This document shows, piece by piece, positions 35,090 to 45,722 of a stretch of 64,000 nt of DNA. This DNA comes from Hofstenia miamia (taxonomy: Eukaryota > Xenacoelomorpha > Acoela). The notes beneath the pieces are model-generated. The model did no database searches. It worked only from the letters and a program-made list of their open reading frames with translations, and was not told the origin of the DNA. The first letter of the stretch is position 1. The number at the start of each line of letters is the position of its first letter. Location: contig SCFE01000001.1 in NCBI GenBank assembly GCA_004352715.1, positions 2,177,685 through 2,241,684 on the forward strand, in the 5' to 3' direction. Made by a program: the position numbers and the translations under genes.

Positions 35090-37109
35090 TTGATTTTAGA
35101 AATTGTTATATTAACAGTTCACGAAATAGTTCAAACTAAGCAGAAAACGGCATCAACTGTCTTGAAATTTACAAATTGAAACCAATTAACATTGTATCAA
35201 CTAATGGGAAAAAATTAATTAGCATGTAAAAATATTCTACAGAGCTGTACGCCGCCGCCAAAACAATCTGTACAACGGGGTGTAGTAAGCGTGAACCAAG
35301 CACGATATAATGAAACAATATTGCCCAAAATAACCCTATGCATATAAAAATGTGCTGTCAACTTCTCAAAAAACTCATTCATTAACCGAAAGCTGCTCAG
35401 CGGAACAGTGATACAAAACATTTTTAAACAATTCTTTCCAAGACTTAAGAAATTTCAATGTGTCCTTATGGATGTGCTAAAAATTATTACTGATTCAAAA
35501 GTACTTCAAATGGAATTACGATTTTTAAAAAACATTGTATTTATCCTCAATGTTTAGAAAATCATGGTGTTTAAAGCTCATAGGAGAAATAACTAACCTA
35601 AGCTATTTCTGTAGATAGACCGCACAAATCCTGTTGAGGAACGCCGTGCGCAAAGTCATGGGAGGTTTGGTTTCATCTTTAAATTTGCTTGGATTTTATA
35701 AAGGACACGCCACACAGCAATGCACACCCGCCACTGAAATTTTTAGTTTTCAAGCCACCGCCGCCCCTTTTTTCACCGATCTACAGCTCTAATATTCCAT
35801 TATGCTTCTATTTTTATACAGTGCATTGACATTTTTTCATGTATCGATATTTCGTGTATCTTAACTGATCATGTATCGGTATTCTGTGTAGTTAACAATC
35901 GTGTAGTTCATGTATTTTTTCGTGTATTTAGATCTGAATTTTTGTTTTAGTATTACCAATTACCGTTTTTTACCTCAGCTGCTTTAGCTGATGAACTAGC
36001 AAAACAAAATACTTCGTTAATTGGAACAATCAGATCGAATAAAAAGAAATTCCCATGAGTTCTAAAATCCAAATTTGCTAGATTCTGAATTTTTCACATC
36101 GGGCAAGCCAATAACTGCATTTTACAATTTGCTGGACCTTCTAATGATAAATGCCTGGGTCATTTTCAACAAAATTAGTAGAAATAGCATAAGCTGTCGC
36201 ATATTTATGCTTGAACTTGCCATGCAATAAATTGAGGGACAATGAATGACGGATAGCTCTACAATACACGTTACACGATTTGATATACACGATTTGTCGT
36301 GTGGTATTCAGCTTTTTTTCGTGTATCGGTATTTCGTGTATCGTTAATGAAAATTTCGTGTATAATATCGTATATTGGTAATCCACTCAACGCACTGCTT
36401 GTATATAATTGACAACTCTATTATAGAAACTTTATAGATGCAATGAGAGCGTTCAAAGATTAAAACATTCATTATGTAAATCCTCGTTTCAAATAATGTT
36501 TTAAATAATTTAACTTTAAAACCTTTCAAAGCAAAGTTGGATCAGTCACGTCATCCATAAGGGGATTACTGATGAAGGTAAAACTGACCTTCATATAAAT
36601 ATGAGGAAATTGATTATCGACTTCATGAAAATAATATATTCTATCACTCCAATTCACATCAAGCATATAGAAAAAACAATATATGAAACTATTCCTTTCA
36701 AAAAATGGTCACGATTTGGTTTTTAAATGGTAATTGTATAATATAATATAATGATATGTAAATAAAAAAACAATCCCATATATGAAGTACATGACCATAT
36801 TTTCGCACAGAATGCACTTATTGACAAGTATATTTTGACAAGATTCCGTAAATACTGTAGCAAAATTTCGATCTCCCGTACATGCTACCAGATTTCAAAA
36901 GTGAATAGCAACTCAATTTTAAATAATTTCTTCAATTAGATGATGAAAAACCTAGTAGTTATATATATTTCTTAAAAAAATTTTTCATAAAAGTTTCGAA
37001 GTAACATATTGGGAAAATAAGCAAGTGATGCAAACTCGAAGTATACGAATTTTTAAATATTTTCATTCTTTCCTGTTGAATATGCATTTTAATACAAACT
37101 TGACTATTT
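35090..37109. other. Intron of the Myb/SANT-like gene
   Basis: About 2 kb. A GC-richer patch at 35240-35300 and another at 35640-35770 (GCCGCCGCC words) are unexplained. Two clusters of CGTGTAT/CATGTAT words lie at 35838-35935 and 36272-36376. Confidence 0.5.
35838..36376. repeat. CGTGTAT-word clusters, possible MITE ends
   Basis: Seven YRTGTAK words (CATGTATCGATATTTCGTGT and similar) fall within about 100 bp at 35838-35935, and about seven more, some inverted (ACACGAT), at 36272-36376, separated by about 340 bp. Clustered short subterminal words are typical of hAT-type nonautonomous elements, but no clear terminal inverted repeat was found. Confidence 0.45.
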
Positions 37110-37111
37110 AG

Positions 37112-37676
37112 AAGCAGTCTGACGATTTCCAGATGGCCAGATGAAGCAGTTGAGGCGTTGATAAAATGCTACGAAGCTGAATATAGTAAAATGAAGTGTC
37201 AGAAGTTTTCAAAACTACATATGTGGCAAAACTTAAGTGATCGTTTAAAAAAAGAAACGGATTATGTATTCCTCCCCAGACAAGTCGAGAATAAGTGGCA
37301 AAACCTTACCGACATATACAAGAAACATGCCGCAGTAAAACTCACTGGAGGAGGGAATCTTCAGAATTGGAAATGGTACGATGCAATGGATGCTCAAATG
37401 AGTCAATGTCTACCTTCGGAACCGAATGTTGAAGAAGTCAGTGATTTATCACAAGCAGCACAAGTGGAAGCAAAGCATGTGGTGCACGACAGTGAAAACG
37501 ACGAACCCCCTAGCAAGCGAATACACCGTTCCGATAACCGAGAAATCTTTACAAATATTCTTGCTCTGCATGAAAAAACGGACGAGCTCATCCGTCAAAA
37601 TAAAGAAATGAGCGCGGCGATAATGAAGTTGTCATCTACTATAGACGAACTTGTAGAATTTTTAAAAAATAAATAG
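37112..37676 (+). CDS. Myb/SANT-like DNA-binding domain protein, last exon
   Basis: The exon opens after a TTTAG acceptor (37107-37111) and ends at TAG. Its first part reads SSLTISRWPDEAVEALIKCY, MWQNLSDRLKKE, and VENKWQNLTDIYKKH, with a Trp-bearing helix (NWKWYDAMDAQM). This is a Myb/SANT-like (MSANT/trihelix-type) domain with the W-W-W helix spacing used to bind DNA. After an acidic linker with a basic nuclear-signal-like PPSKRIHR, the C-terminus forms a coiled coil (residues around NREIFTNILALHEKTDELIR to FLKNK), a common dimerisation layout in this family. The Met at 37158 is inside the domain; the exon must start earlier. AATAAA follows the stop by 22 bp (37699-37704). It could be a host regulator or the DNA-binding partner protein of a Harbinger-type transposon. 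Confidence 0.75.
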
Positions 37677-37698
37677 TTTTAGTATTTTTTTGCTTTAG

Positions 37699-37704
37699 AA
37701 ATAA
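37699..37704 (+). terminator. Poly(A) signal of the Myb/SANT-like gene
   Basis: Canonical AATAAA 22 bp after the stop codon, in a T-rich context. Confidence 0.5.
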
Positions 37705-37709
37705 AGTTT

Positions 37710-38598
37710 TTAGTTTTTTGCGTAAGCTCATGATGACCATAACAACATTGAGTAAAAATACACAGAAAGTAGTTGTTAACAATATAATTTTCAAAATAAC
37801 TCCAGGATGCATAGTTTTATATGAATTTTTTAATTATAAACTGAATTGAAAAATCCCTCATGTAGACTGTTACAATAATTAAAAATCAGGTACAAACAAT
37901 TCTAATTTTAGACTATATATAAACCGATTATAATATGGCGCATCAACGTAAAACACCCTTCAAAGGTTTACTGTTCACGTATTCTCTTTCTTTGCATTAA
38001 ATGCTAACACTGTTATTGAAGTTTGGCAACCTTCATTATACGATATAATTAATGTGAATCGTAATGCTATCCATTGTCTTCCGCCTCTATCATGAAAGAA
38101 TGGATGAGTATAGGATATATTCTGTAATAAACAGATTTTAATAACCAACATCTCCTTAATGATACTATTAAAAATGAACCCGGCCATCTTGTAGGCTCAG
38201 ATCAGATGTATTACGAAGATATTATAGTACCTGTGACATTGCTGTAGTCTACAATTTGTAAGAAAATGTTTTCCATTTTCATAGAATGGTATTAATTCGG
38301 TTTTTAAGAAGCCAATGTTTTTAGAGCTGTCATGACCGACGATATCTTTAATTCACTTATAAGCACTTAGAAACACCCGAAAACTAACGCAATAGTAACT
38401 ATTTGCAAGCTAGCAATTTAGGGTTAATATCTCATAAATCGATATCAGAAACTTTAATCAAGAAAATCAGATAAACGCCTATGGAGTCCAGTATTGCTGC
38501 TGGAGAATCACATTATTAAACAGAATTTTGAGAATACTTCTTCAATTTTGTTCAAAATTTAATCAATTAATTCGATTGAAATTTAGTAAAAGATCAGC
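37710..38598. other. ALG12 intron 1, noncoding
   Basis: AT-rich with no recognisable feature, ending at the TA run that opens duplicate copy 2. Confidence 0.4.
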
Positions 38599-38599
38599 C

Positions 38600-41406
38600 T
38601 ATATATATATATATTCATGTAGATATCAATGCATACATCAACCGCCTTTATTAACCTAGTATGACTATTCGAACAGTCATTGAAAACAGTGGTTTGGTCA
38701 GAAAACCATTTTGGGTGATTCTGACTAAATTTGAAAACGGTCCAATCATTTTGAAATTTGACAATGCATAGTGTTTATAATACTTCTATAATCTACATGG
38801 AATACAAAACTATGAACAGGTCTTGAAAGATAAACTGAGCCAGACCTTGCTATTTTTTATGAATTGAGCTATTTGAGCAAGCTAATATATTGCGAAATTT
38901 GGCAAGCAGAGTTGTTACTAAAAATTAGGGCCAGATTTGACACTGCTTATAATTGTATATAAATAGTACTAGTGTTTTTTTGGTTGTTACTCTTTATATA
39001 TTTTTGTTATAAGCATTCAAACTTCTTTCTGCGAAATATGATCACCTAATGTATAATCGTCTAACCCACAATTCTGAATAAACAAATGAATCACCCGTAA
39101 AAGAAATCGAACAACTAAATTGTTTGCATTTTTGTACACCAAAATTTTGAAAAACATAAGCAGTTTTTCAATTACAAAAAATTTATCTTCTAAATCATTT
39201 TTAAAAGGGAATATCAGAAAATTATGTGCCCATATCTTTCAAAACGCCTTTAGAAAGATGACTTTAACAAAAATGACTATCAAACTGTTCTTTCCAATTA
39301 GGCTCCTTCCACGGCGTTATGTTGGATGTAGCTGGTTCAGGCAAAGTAAAATTTTGGGGAAAAGTAATAAAAACTTTGATTCGAAAACCACATCCAAAAA
39401 TAACACATGTTACATCAGTATGGATTCTGTTAAAAGATTATATAGTACGGTAGACCTACATCAACTTTCAACGATCGGTTGATCCTTAGATGTTTATGGA
39501 CCTGAACAAACTAATGAACTTCGCATATACTGTATGATCAGGTCGTTAGCTACCCTTGCANGTCCAATCAAATTTATATCTATATTCATTGACATATTTT
39601 GATAAGAGTTTTTGAAATTATTATTTAGTATATAATCGCGCAAACTTTTAGATTATTTCAGATTTTCTAGTTTAATGCATTTTAAGCAATGTTTTGTGAT
39701 GATGCCGTTGGGGACATTTATTCAGGTTATTTAAAGAAATCGCCACCAATTCATAAAATGGGGCAGCGTATTCATTATAAAACGCGATTCTTTTGTTTAC
39801 GAAAAGCCGAAGGTCGTGAATTCCCAATATTAGAGTACAAACGTAAGAAGAACTCAAAGCACATTTTGGGTGAAATTCCATTAGATAAGTGGTCACGTGT
39901 TTCATATGGATACACGCTAAAGGTTTTCAGAGATCGTCCTACTTTTTGTGTTGGTACCACAGAGCGAGATTTTTACTTATTTTGTAAATCAGAAAAAGAA
40001 ATGCTTGATTGGGTAGAATCTCTATGTTTATCTCTAAAGCTTAATCCCGCCTATTTCGATTTGCCTTTGTTATCCGATTGCGAAGGTGAAGGGCGTCAGC
40101 GTTCAGGGGCATTAACTGCATATAGCAGCACTGGGAATTTATCGTTTTTACACAATGAACAATTTAATAATTTACCTCCTATTGCAAGGTCCAAGCGAAA
40201 ATACAGTAGTGCAGAAAATATTTCAACAACTGCTTCTAGTGATCTTACGAATCATTCCAAAGATGACATTTGTTATGCTTGTCATCTACCAATTGGTAAT
40301 CGCATTCCTTTACCATACCCTATCACAGAAAGATATCGAAGCACTTCCTGGTGTATTGATGATAATCAAACAGTCTTCCACAACGCACCTGCGTTGAAAA
40401 CTAGCAATAATCAAATAGATACATTTCCACGTGTTGATAGCAAAATTTCACGTGATTTAAAATTAAGCTTTATTTCGAAACCTAGAAACAAACATGGTGA
40501 TTTAGCTACACCAGATAGTGTAAAGTCCGATTCCGGCTCGGATTTGAGTGATTGTGAATAAATTTTTATAGCAATCAATTTATAAATGTTGTATAGATCG
40601 CTTTATAATTTTGTAATTTTATATTTTTTTAATTGTATATTATTTCAATTGTACTTTTCAGTGTTGCATTTTATTATTTTTATTTATTAATATGCAGAAG
40701 TCATATTCAGTATGTTTTAAAGTAGGAAAATTACTATATTAATCGAATGAATTTTGAAATATATTTGTAATACAAATTATATGATATTTATAAATAATTA
40801 TTAGGGCACATAAAACTAAATGAAGTCAGTTTTTTTGTCAAAAACATTGCAAAATTTATTTAGACCTGGCCGCGAATTTTGCAATTATTTAGTAAGGTTG
40901 TAGAGTCAAAAACTCAAAAATATTTTGTGAGGCCAAATTTCTTTTATGTGAAAATATGATTAAAATCGATTACTTCATTCGTAAATTTATTTATTTTTAT
41001 CAAAATTGGAATTCAATTTAAACTAGATTCTAATGTTATTCTTGAATAGTTTTTCATAGCTCTGCAAACTTTTAGGATCGATGTTTTTTCTATTGAAAAT
41101 GTTAAACATTATATTTTTTCATTTGTAAGCAGTACTTGATGACACGTTTTAAGCCGTTTAATTAGGTCAACATTTCTTAGTTTTGTCCATTTTTGTGATC
41201 AAAGATACTAAATTTTTAGGTAAAATAATCGCCCAAATTACTGTTTATTTATAATATGTATGTCGTGTAAACTTAATGAAATAGTTCTATCTATACTACA
41301 TAGTTTAAAAATGTATATTTTTGTGTTTGTAATCTTGTTTTTCATTGTAATTTTATTCCGTAAAATTAATGATTGCATTGTTGCGATTTTGCTTTGACCG
41401 ATGATA

Positions 41407-41410
<4 letters not shown>
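38600..41410. repeat. 2811-bp exact duplicate, copy 2
   Basis: Same sequence as 24985-27795, including the N at 39561. This copy is bracketed on both sides by TA microsatellites (38600-38614 and 41410-41440). The right one runs into a (GA)n tract (41441-41456), which replaces the unique flank seen after copy 1. Confidence 0.95.
39689..40561 (+). CDS. Gab/Dos-like PH-domain protein, second identical copy
   Basis: The 290-codon frame encodes the same protein as 26074-26946, with no difference seen in coding or flanking DNA. The domain description is given there: PH domain at residues about 7-115, closest to Gab/Dos/SOC-1 adaptors. Identity extending through introns and untranslated sequence, together with the shared ambiguous base, points to one real gene assembled twice rather than two paralogues. 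Confidence 0.7.
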   Translation: MFCDDAVGDIYSGYLKKSPPIHKMGQRIHYKTRFFCLRKAEGREFPILEYKRKKNSKHILGEIPLDKWSRVSYGYTLKVFRDRPTFCVGTTERDFYLFCKSEKEMLDWVESLCLSLKLNPAYFDLPLLSDCEGEGRQRSGALTAYSSTGNLSFLHNEQFNNLPPIARSKRKYSSAENISTTASSDLTNHSKDDICYACHLPIGNRIPLPYPITERYRSTSWCIDDNQTVFHNAPALKTSNNQIDTFPRVDSKISRDLKLSFISKPRNKHGDLATPDSVKSDSGSDLSDCE

Positions 41411-41454
<44 letters not shown>

Positions 41455-41460
41455 AAGAGG
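41410..41460. repeat. (TA)n-(GA)n compound microsatellite
   Basis: About 31 bp of TA followed by about 16 bp of GA, at the right border of duplicate copy 2. Confidence 0.95.
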
Positions 41461-42652
41461 GGCGGAGAGAAAATGTTTTCCCATTAGGAAACCTGCACAT
41501 TTTGTTGAATGTCGTAGATGGATAATCTGATAATCTCCATTAAAACAATAAAAAACAGTCACTGACTATTTAAAATTTTTTGAATTGAGTAATTGTTGAA
41601 ATAAATAGAATAGTATAACCTCAGCGATATGTACCCACTAATTTATACCAAACTGAAAAATCTGGTTTTAAAAATATAGAAATATCAGGAAGAAATATGC
41701 CAGGCAATTTCAAAGGTTAATCACAAAAAGTGAAATTTATCAAAAATGCGATTTTGAAAAAAGAATGACAAAAGAGTACAATATTTAAAGCAGGTAGGAG
41801 TAAATATTAAATCACCAATAAGAAATATATTTGAGATGCCTTTTATTTTCCTATACATTCGGTCAATATAAATGAAACGTTAACTCATTGCATGTGATAA
41901 ACCAATATGTGGAAATTCAAAAAACCTAGGATGCGCTCATAGTCTAAGGCTCGAGTATGCAACTGGCGGTCACAGGCATAATTCGACTCGCCCAACATTT
42001 TTGGTGACACTTGGTAACTTTTAAAAACGACTTTTGACACTATCTATTATCTTTTTTTCAGAATTAATACCAATAAACCTAATTAAAGTTCAGTCTTATT
42101 TCGAATTTTTTTAATTTAAATGCAGTTTTTTGTGTGTATATACCGCGACATGCGTGCTTATTAGCAACAAAATGGATGACAATTGGTACCTCCATGGCAT
42201 CAATTTTTTTAGGTGGTGCTCTTACAAATAACATTGCACACCCCTGGCCTAGGGTAATTATCCTAATGTGAAGAAAAACATAATTTAAAAATATAAAGTT
42301 TAATTAAATCAAATTATTGATCAACACCCAGAAGAAATATAGTATATAACTTTCGTATTACCAATAATAAATGGGTTAGCTTAATCTCAGTCGCAATGAC
42401 AAACACTTTCAATGGGTGTAACGAGTTGTGACACTGCCTAACGAAACGTGTGACATTTTATGATGACCATGCAGATTATGATGACTCCAATATCGGAAGT
42501 TTATATGAATTTGATTAATACAAATAACTAAAAAGAGACTGTCTCAAATGTTATTTATTAACAGTAATAAATTTTGAAAGGAAATACAAGAGCAAAATCT
42601 TAAAATATATTTTATAGTTCTGTTTTAGTATGAGCGAAATATTATTTAACAG

Positions 42653-42653
<1 letters not shown>
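41461..42653. other. ALG12 intron 1, noncoding
   Basis: AT-rich. A GC-richer patch at 41925-42010 (GCTCGAGTATGCAACTGGCG) and a stretch at 42195-42250 (GGTGGTGCTCTTACAAATAA) look like hAT-related repeat ends but are not confirmed. Confidence 0.35.

Positions 42654-42711
<58 letters not shown>
42654..42711. repeat. (TA)n microsatellite, 58 bp
   Basis: An uninterrupted TA dinucleotide run inside ALG12 intron 1. Confidence 0.97.
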
Positions 42712-42713
<2 letters not shown>

Positions 42714-42963
42714 TAAATTTAAATAGAAAAATCTTAGTAAAAAATTATGTTGAATTATCATTTTAAAGAAAATCATCGAATAACGGCTCAATTTAGTTCA
42801 ACTCCAAATTTGAAGCAGGCACTGGATCTGGATATGATAACACTTCAGACCAGTATAATGGGAAAACTAGAAAATTTTATACTGGATGCAAATTATAATA
42901 TCTAGTAAATAGAGATATAACTGCATAACTAGAAAAGCATGCGTAGGGAAAATAAAAAATTAC

Positions 42964-43095
42964 TTTAGAAATATTTTGTCTATGATAAATAAGATCGTGT
43001 ATCGCTTGTATATTGAAGCTCTCTTCTACCTTTGAAAATGGTACAAGAAACAAATAGAAGAACGTGGTGAACGAAATACATATGGCAGCCAACAT
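42964..43095 (-). CDS. ALG12: ALG12 first coding exon (KVEESFN)
   Basis: These 44 codons read MLAAICISFTTFFYLFLVPF, SKVEESFNIQAIHDLIYHRQ and NISK, then donor GTAATT (42958-42963). One hydrophobic helix is followed by KVEESFN-xQAxHDxxYH, the conserved N-terminal luminal signature of ALG12, with the acidic pair at the GT-C active site. The frame is open further upstream (to a Met at 43227), but that extension has no counterpart in the family. I place the start at 43095 because it gives the usual protein length and because TTTTTAG directly precedes it, leaving one base before the ATG. That acceptor implies a 5' untranslated exon or a trans-spliced leader. The exon joins in phase 0 to 22286-22418 across a 20.5-kb intron. 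Confidence 0.9.
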
Positions 43096-43227
43096 TCTAA
43101 AAACAGGTTCAAATGAAAACATTAAAATAATTGAATAGCACACTAAGTATATTGAAATCAAGGCTATATGCGCTACACGCAAAAATGTCACATACACATT
43201 TACATTTGTAAAATAAATGAACTGCAT

Positions 43228-43679
43228 ATCTAAAATAAATAAAAGTTTTTATAGAATTCAAAAGTCTTCCATAAAAGTAAATTACAAATTTTGGAATATG
43301 ATTTTAAAATTTGATTTGAACAAAATACTTAATGTATGTATTCAATCGGACAAGAGTGCAAAATAAGTTAACAAAACTTTAGTGTCTATTATCCGTTACA
43401 ATTAAACTAATTAATCAAACAGTTCAATGCCTCATTTGATTAAACAATTCACTCCGCTCTGACTACAGTGCAAATGAAATATTAAGAATTTACTTGCATC
43501 AAGCAGGTTAGTGTCCTATGAAAAATAACATTTTAAAAGCCTTCTTAAGTGTCATTTAATGAATACAAATAGATTCCATTAAACAAATGAAGACGACGTT
43601 AAATTTGTTGTGAATTGCAAACTATTACTTTTTACAATATTTATACTAAATCTACATAACAAGAGCAATATACACCATA
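43228..43679. other. Intergenic between the FYVE gene and ALG12
   Basis: AT-rich, about 0.6 kb in total between the FYVE-gene stop and the ALG12 start, both on the minus strand. No clear promoter was recognised. Confidence 0.45.
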
Positions 43680-45722
43680 CTAGCATCTACTACTACTACT
43701 ACTAACATTTTCATCAGATTTCACCTTTAGAAGTGAAAAACAAACATTGCAAATACTGGCAAGTCTTTTATTGGGACCTGATTGGACTTTATGCTTCAAA
43801 CATTCATTACAAAATATTAATCCACAGTTTCTACAGTTAGACTTGACATTTTTTTGATTAAATAAGAGACTACAGCCATTGCAATTATGAACATCCTCTT
43901 CAAATTGCCATCTCACATCAGTTTGAGATACCTGCACCATTTCAAGATTCATTTGCAAGTTTTGTGAAAGTTTGACGAACTCCCTCTGGACTTCCTCACT
44001 ATTCTCCAATTGCGTTTTTAGGTTTTGATGTTGCAATCGCAAAGCCTGATACTCATCAGCTAAAATCAAACGATCAGATTTCTCTTGTAAAATAGTTTGT
44101 TCCAAGTTTTCAATAATCTTGGAATAATTTTGATCCATTTTCTCATTCTTCAACTTCTCATTTTCTTCCTGACAAGCCTTCAATTGGGATATCTCTTTTT
44201 GCAATGCTTCTATTCTAGAATTCATTGAAACTTCAATATTTTGTTTATCTATATCTTCAGAATCTAGTTGTTTGTGCAATTGTATGACTTCATTTCTTAA
44301 TGATTCTTCATTGATGAACTTTTCGGTTTCCAAGGATGCTACTGAAGTTCTGTATTTAAGAATAAGATCACAAAGCAAATCACGATCAAGCTGTTCAATA
44401 TCAACATCAACAAGCGAGGAAAAGTGTTTGTATTTCGACAAAACATTATCAGCCCGAGATTTAGCTTCTAAGTACAATTTATTAGTTGTGTTTCTTGACT
44501 TAATAAGCTTGCAAATTTCTTCATGGCAATCACTTTTTAGAGACAACATGCATTCACGTAAAACCTTGAATGACTCTTCACTTTCATCCAATCGACTCTC
44601 TAAGTAAACGACTTTTTTCTCATTTTCTTCAACCAATTTAGCAGCTTCTTCTTTCTCAGCAGAAAGTGTGTCAGATAACTGGTTATCCAAGCTATTATTT
44701 ATACTATTAAGAACAGACATTTCCGACTGCAATTTTTGACAAGTTGTACAAAATTCGTGAACCTTAGATGATAACAGACTTTTCTTTTTTAATACTTTAA
44801 AAACTATGGTTGAGGTGCCAATCGTTTTGAAATAATCATGTACAGACAATGTTTCTTTTTCTGCTAGCTTAACTTGATCACGCACTAGCTCGTATCCATT
44901 GATGGCAACTAAAATATCGCCTAGAGTTAAAGTCCCTGCACGGTCAAAAATACTATTTGGTGTAATTTTCGCAACAACCAGTTGTTGGTCTAAATTCAAC
45001 TTTAAATATAATCCTAGTAACTCATTTTCTTGTTTCACCGCACTTATTTCTTGTTCAACAAGACAATAGTGAAAGGGAACTTCCGTGTCTTCCTCGACAT
45101 CACGCGGCAAACTAGTAATATCGCAACCCTTCGCAAAAGGTGCTACTGTAACGGATGTTTGCGCGGACGCAACAGATGTTAGAGGTTTATCTGCATGTAA
45201 CTCGGCTAGTTGCTTGGTAAGTTCATCTTTTTGCGTTGATAGTAACGCTATGTACATTTCTAAGTCATTATGCGATGGATTACTATGTTGGAAATTGCTA
45301 TTTTGAACTGCACTTTTATTAACGTTTTCGGTTTGAGCAGCAATGGTTTTTTCTAGCATTGCGATGGCCGCTTCCTGTTCACAACATTTTTTGGTTAGTC
45401 TCTTGTTATCCTCGTCAAAACGAGCAGCCTCTTCACCAGCATGCTGCATCACCTCTCTTAATGATTGTATTTCTTGTTGTAATTCTAAACACGAGGAATC
45501 ACCACTCACTGAATTTTGACTTTGATCTAACCGATCGTGTAAATTAAACACAAGCTTTTGCAGTCTTTCGTTATCAGCTCGCACGCCGTGCAATCTTGAT
45601 CTTTCGCTCTCCAATAGTTTTTCTTGATGCTCGTATAATTTCAAGAACTCCGATCGCTTTATAGCGAAATCCTCCTCTACTTGTTGAAGTTTGGATTGCA
45701 ACTCTTCTACTTCCGCATTCAT
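43680..45722 (-). CDS. Coiled-coil, PDZ-like and FYVE-type zinc finger protein
   Basis: This is an intronless 680-codon frame. Residues 1-180 are coiled coil with heptads. Residues about 236-312 form a PDZ-like fold (LGLYLKLNLDQQLVVAKITP, a turn with RAGTLTLGDILVAINGYEL, and a final strand TIVFKVLKKK). A second long coiled coil follows (about 325-600). Residues 614-661 are a FYVE-type zinc finger with all eight cysteines spaced CX2C-X12-CX2C-X4-CX2C-X16-CX2C. The coiled coil plus C-terminal FYVE layout recalls EEA1 and RUFY-type endosomal tethers, but an internal PDZ-like domain is not part of those proteins. The basic RHHCR ligand for PI3P is replaced by VKSNCR, so endosome binding through PI3P is doubtful. 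The Ser run at the end comes from an AGT trinucleotide repeat (43685-43703). The start is the first Met of the heptad region; AT-rich sequence with a TTTAG lies just upstream. Confidence 0.85.
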   Translation of the reverse strand: MNAEVEELQSKLQQVEEDFAIKRSEFLKLYEHQEKLLESERSRLHGVRADNERLQKLVFNLHDRLDQSQNSVSGDSSCLELQQEIQSLREVMQHAGEEAARFDEDNKRLTKKCCEQEAAIAMLEKTIAAQTENVNKSAVQNSNFQHSNPSHNDLEMYIALLSTQKDELTKQLAELHADKPLTSVASAQTSVTVAPFAKGCDITSLPRDVEEDTEVPFHYCLVEQEISAVKQENELLGLYLKLNLDQQLVVAKITPNSIFDRAGTLTLGDILVAINGYELVRDQVKLAEKETLSVHDYFKTIGTSTIVFKVLKKKSLLSSKVHEFCTTCQKLQSEMSVLNSINNSLDNQLSDTLSAEKEEAAKLVEENEKKVVYLESRLDESEESFKVLRECMLSLKSDCHEEICKLIKSRNTTNKLYLEAKSRADNVLSKYKHFSSLVDVDIEQLDRDLLCDLILKYRTSVASLETEKFINEESLRNEVIQLHKQLDSEDIDKQNIEVSMNSRIEALQKEISQLKACQEENEKLKNEKMDQNYSKIIENLEQTILQEKSDRLILADEYQALRLQHQNLKTQLENSEEVQREFVKLSQNLQMNLEMVQVSQTDVRWQFEEDVHNCNGCSLLFNQKNVKSNCRNCGLIFCNECLKHKVQSGPNKRLASICNVCFSLLKVKSDENVSSSSSRC

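Noticed and set aside
35838-36376. CRISPR-like array
   Set aside because: The words are short, irregularly spaced and in a eukaryotic intron, with no spacers of equal length.
43096-43227. N-terminal extension of ALG12 from the Met at 43227
   Set aside because: It adds 44 residues with no counterpart in the family, and a TTTTTAG acceptor sits directly before the Met at 43095.
45085-45306. 73-codon plus-strand ORF
   Set aside because: Antisense shadow of the coiled-coil/FYVE gene. The same applies to 44272-44607 and 45359-45547.
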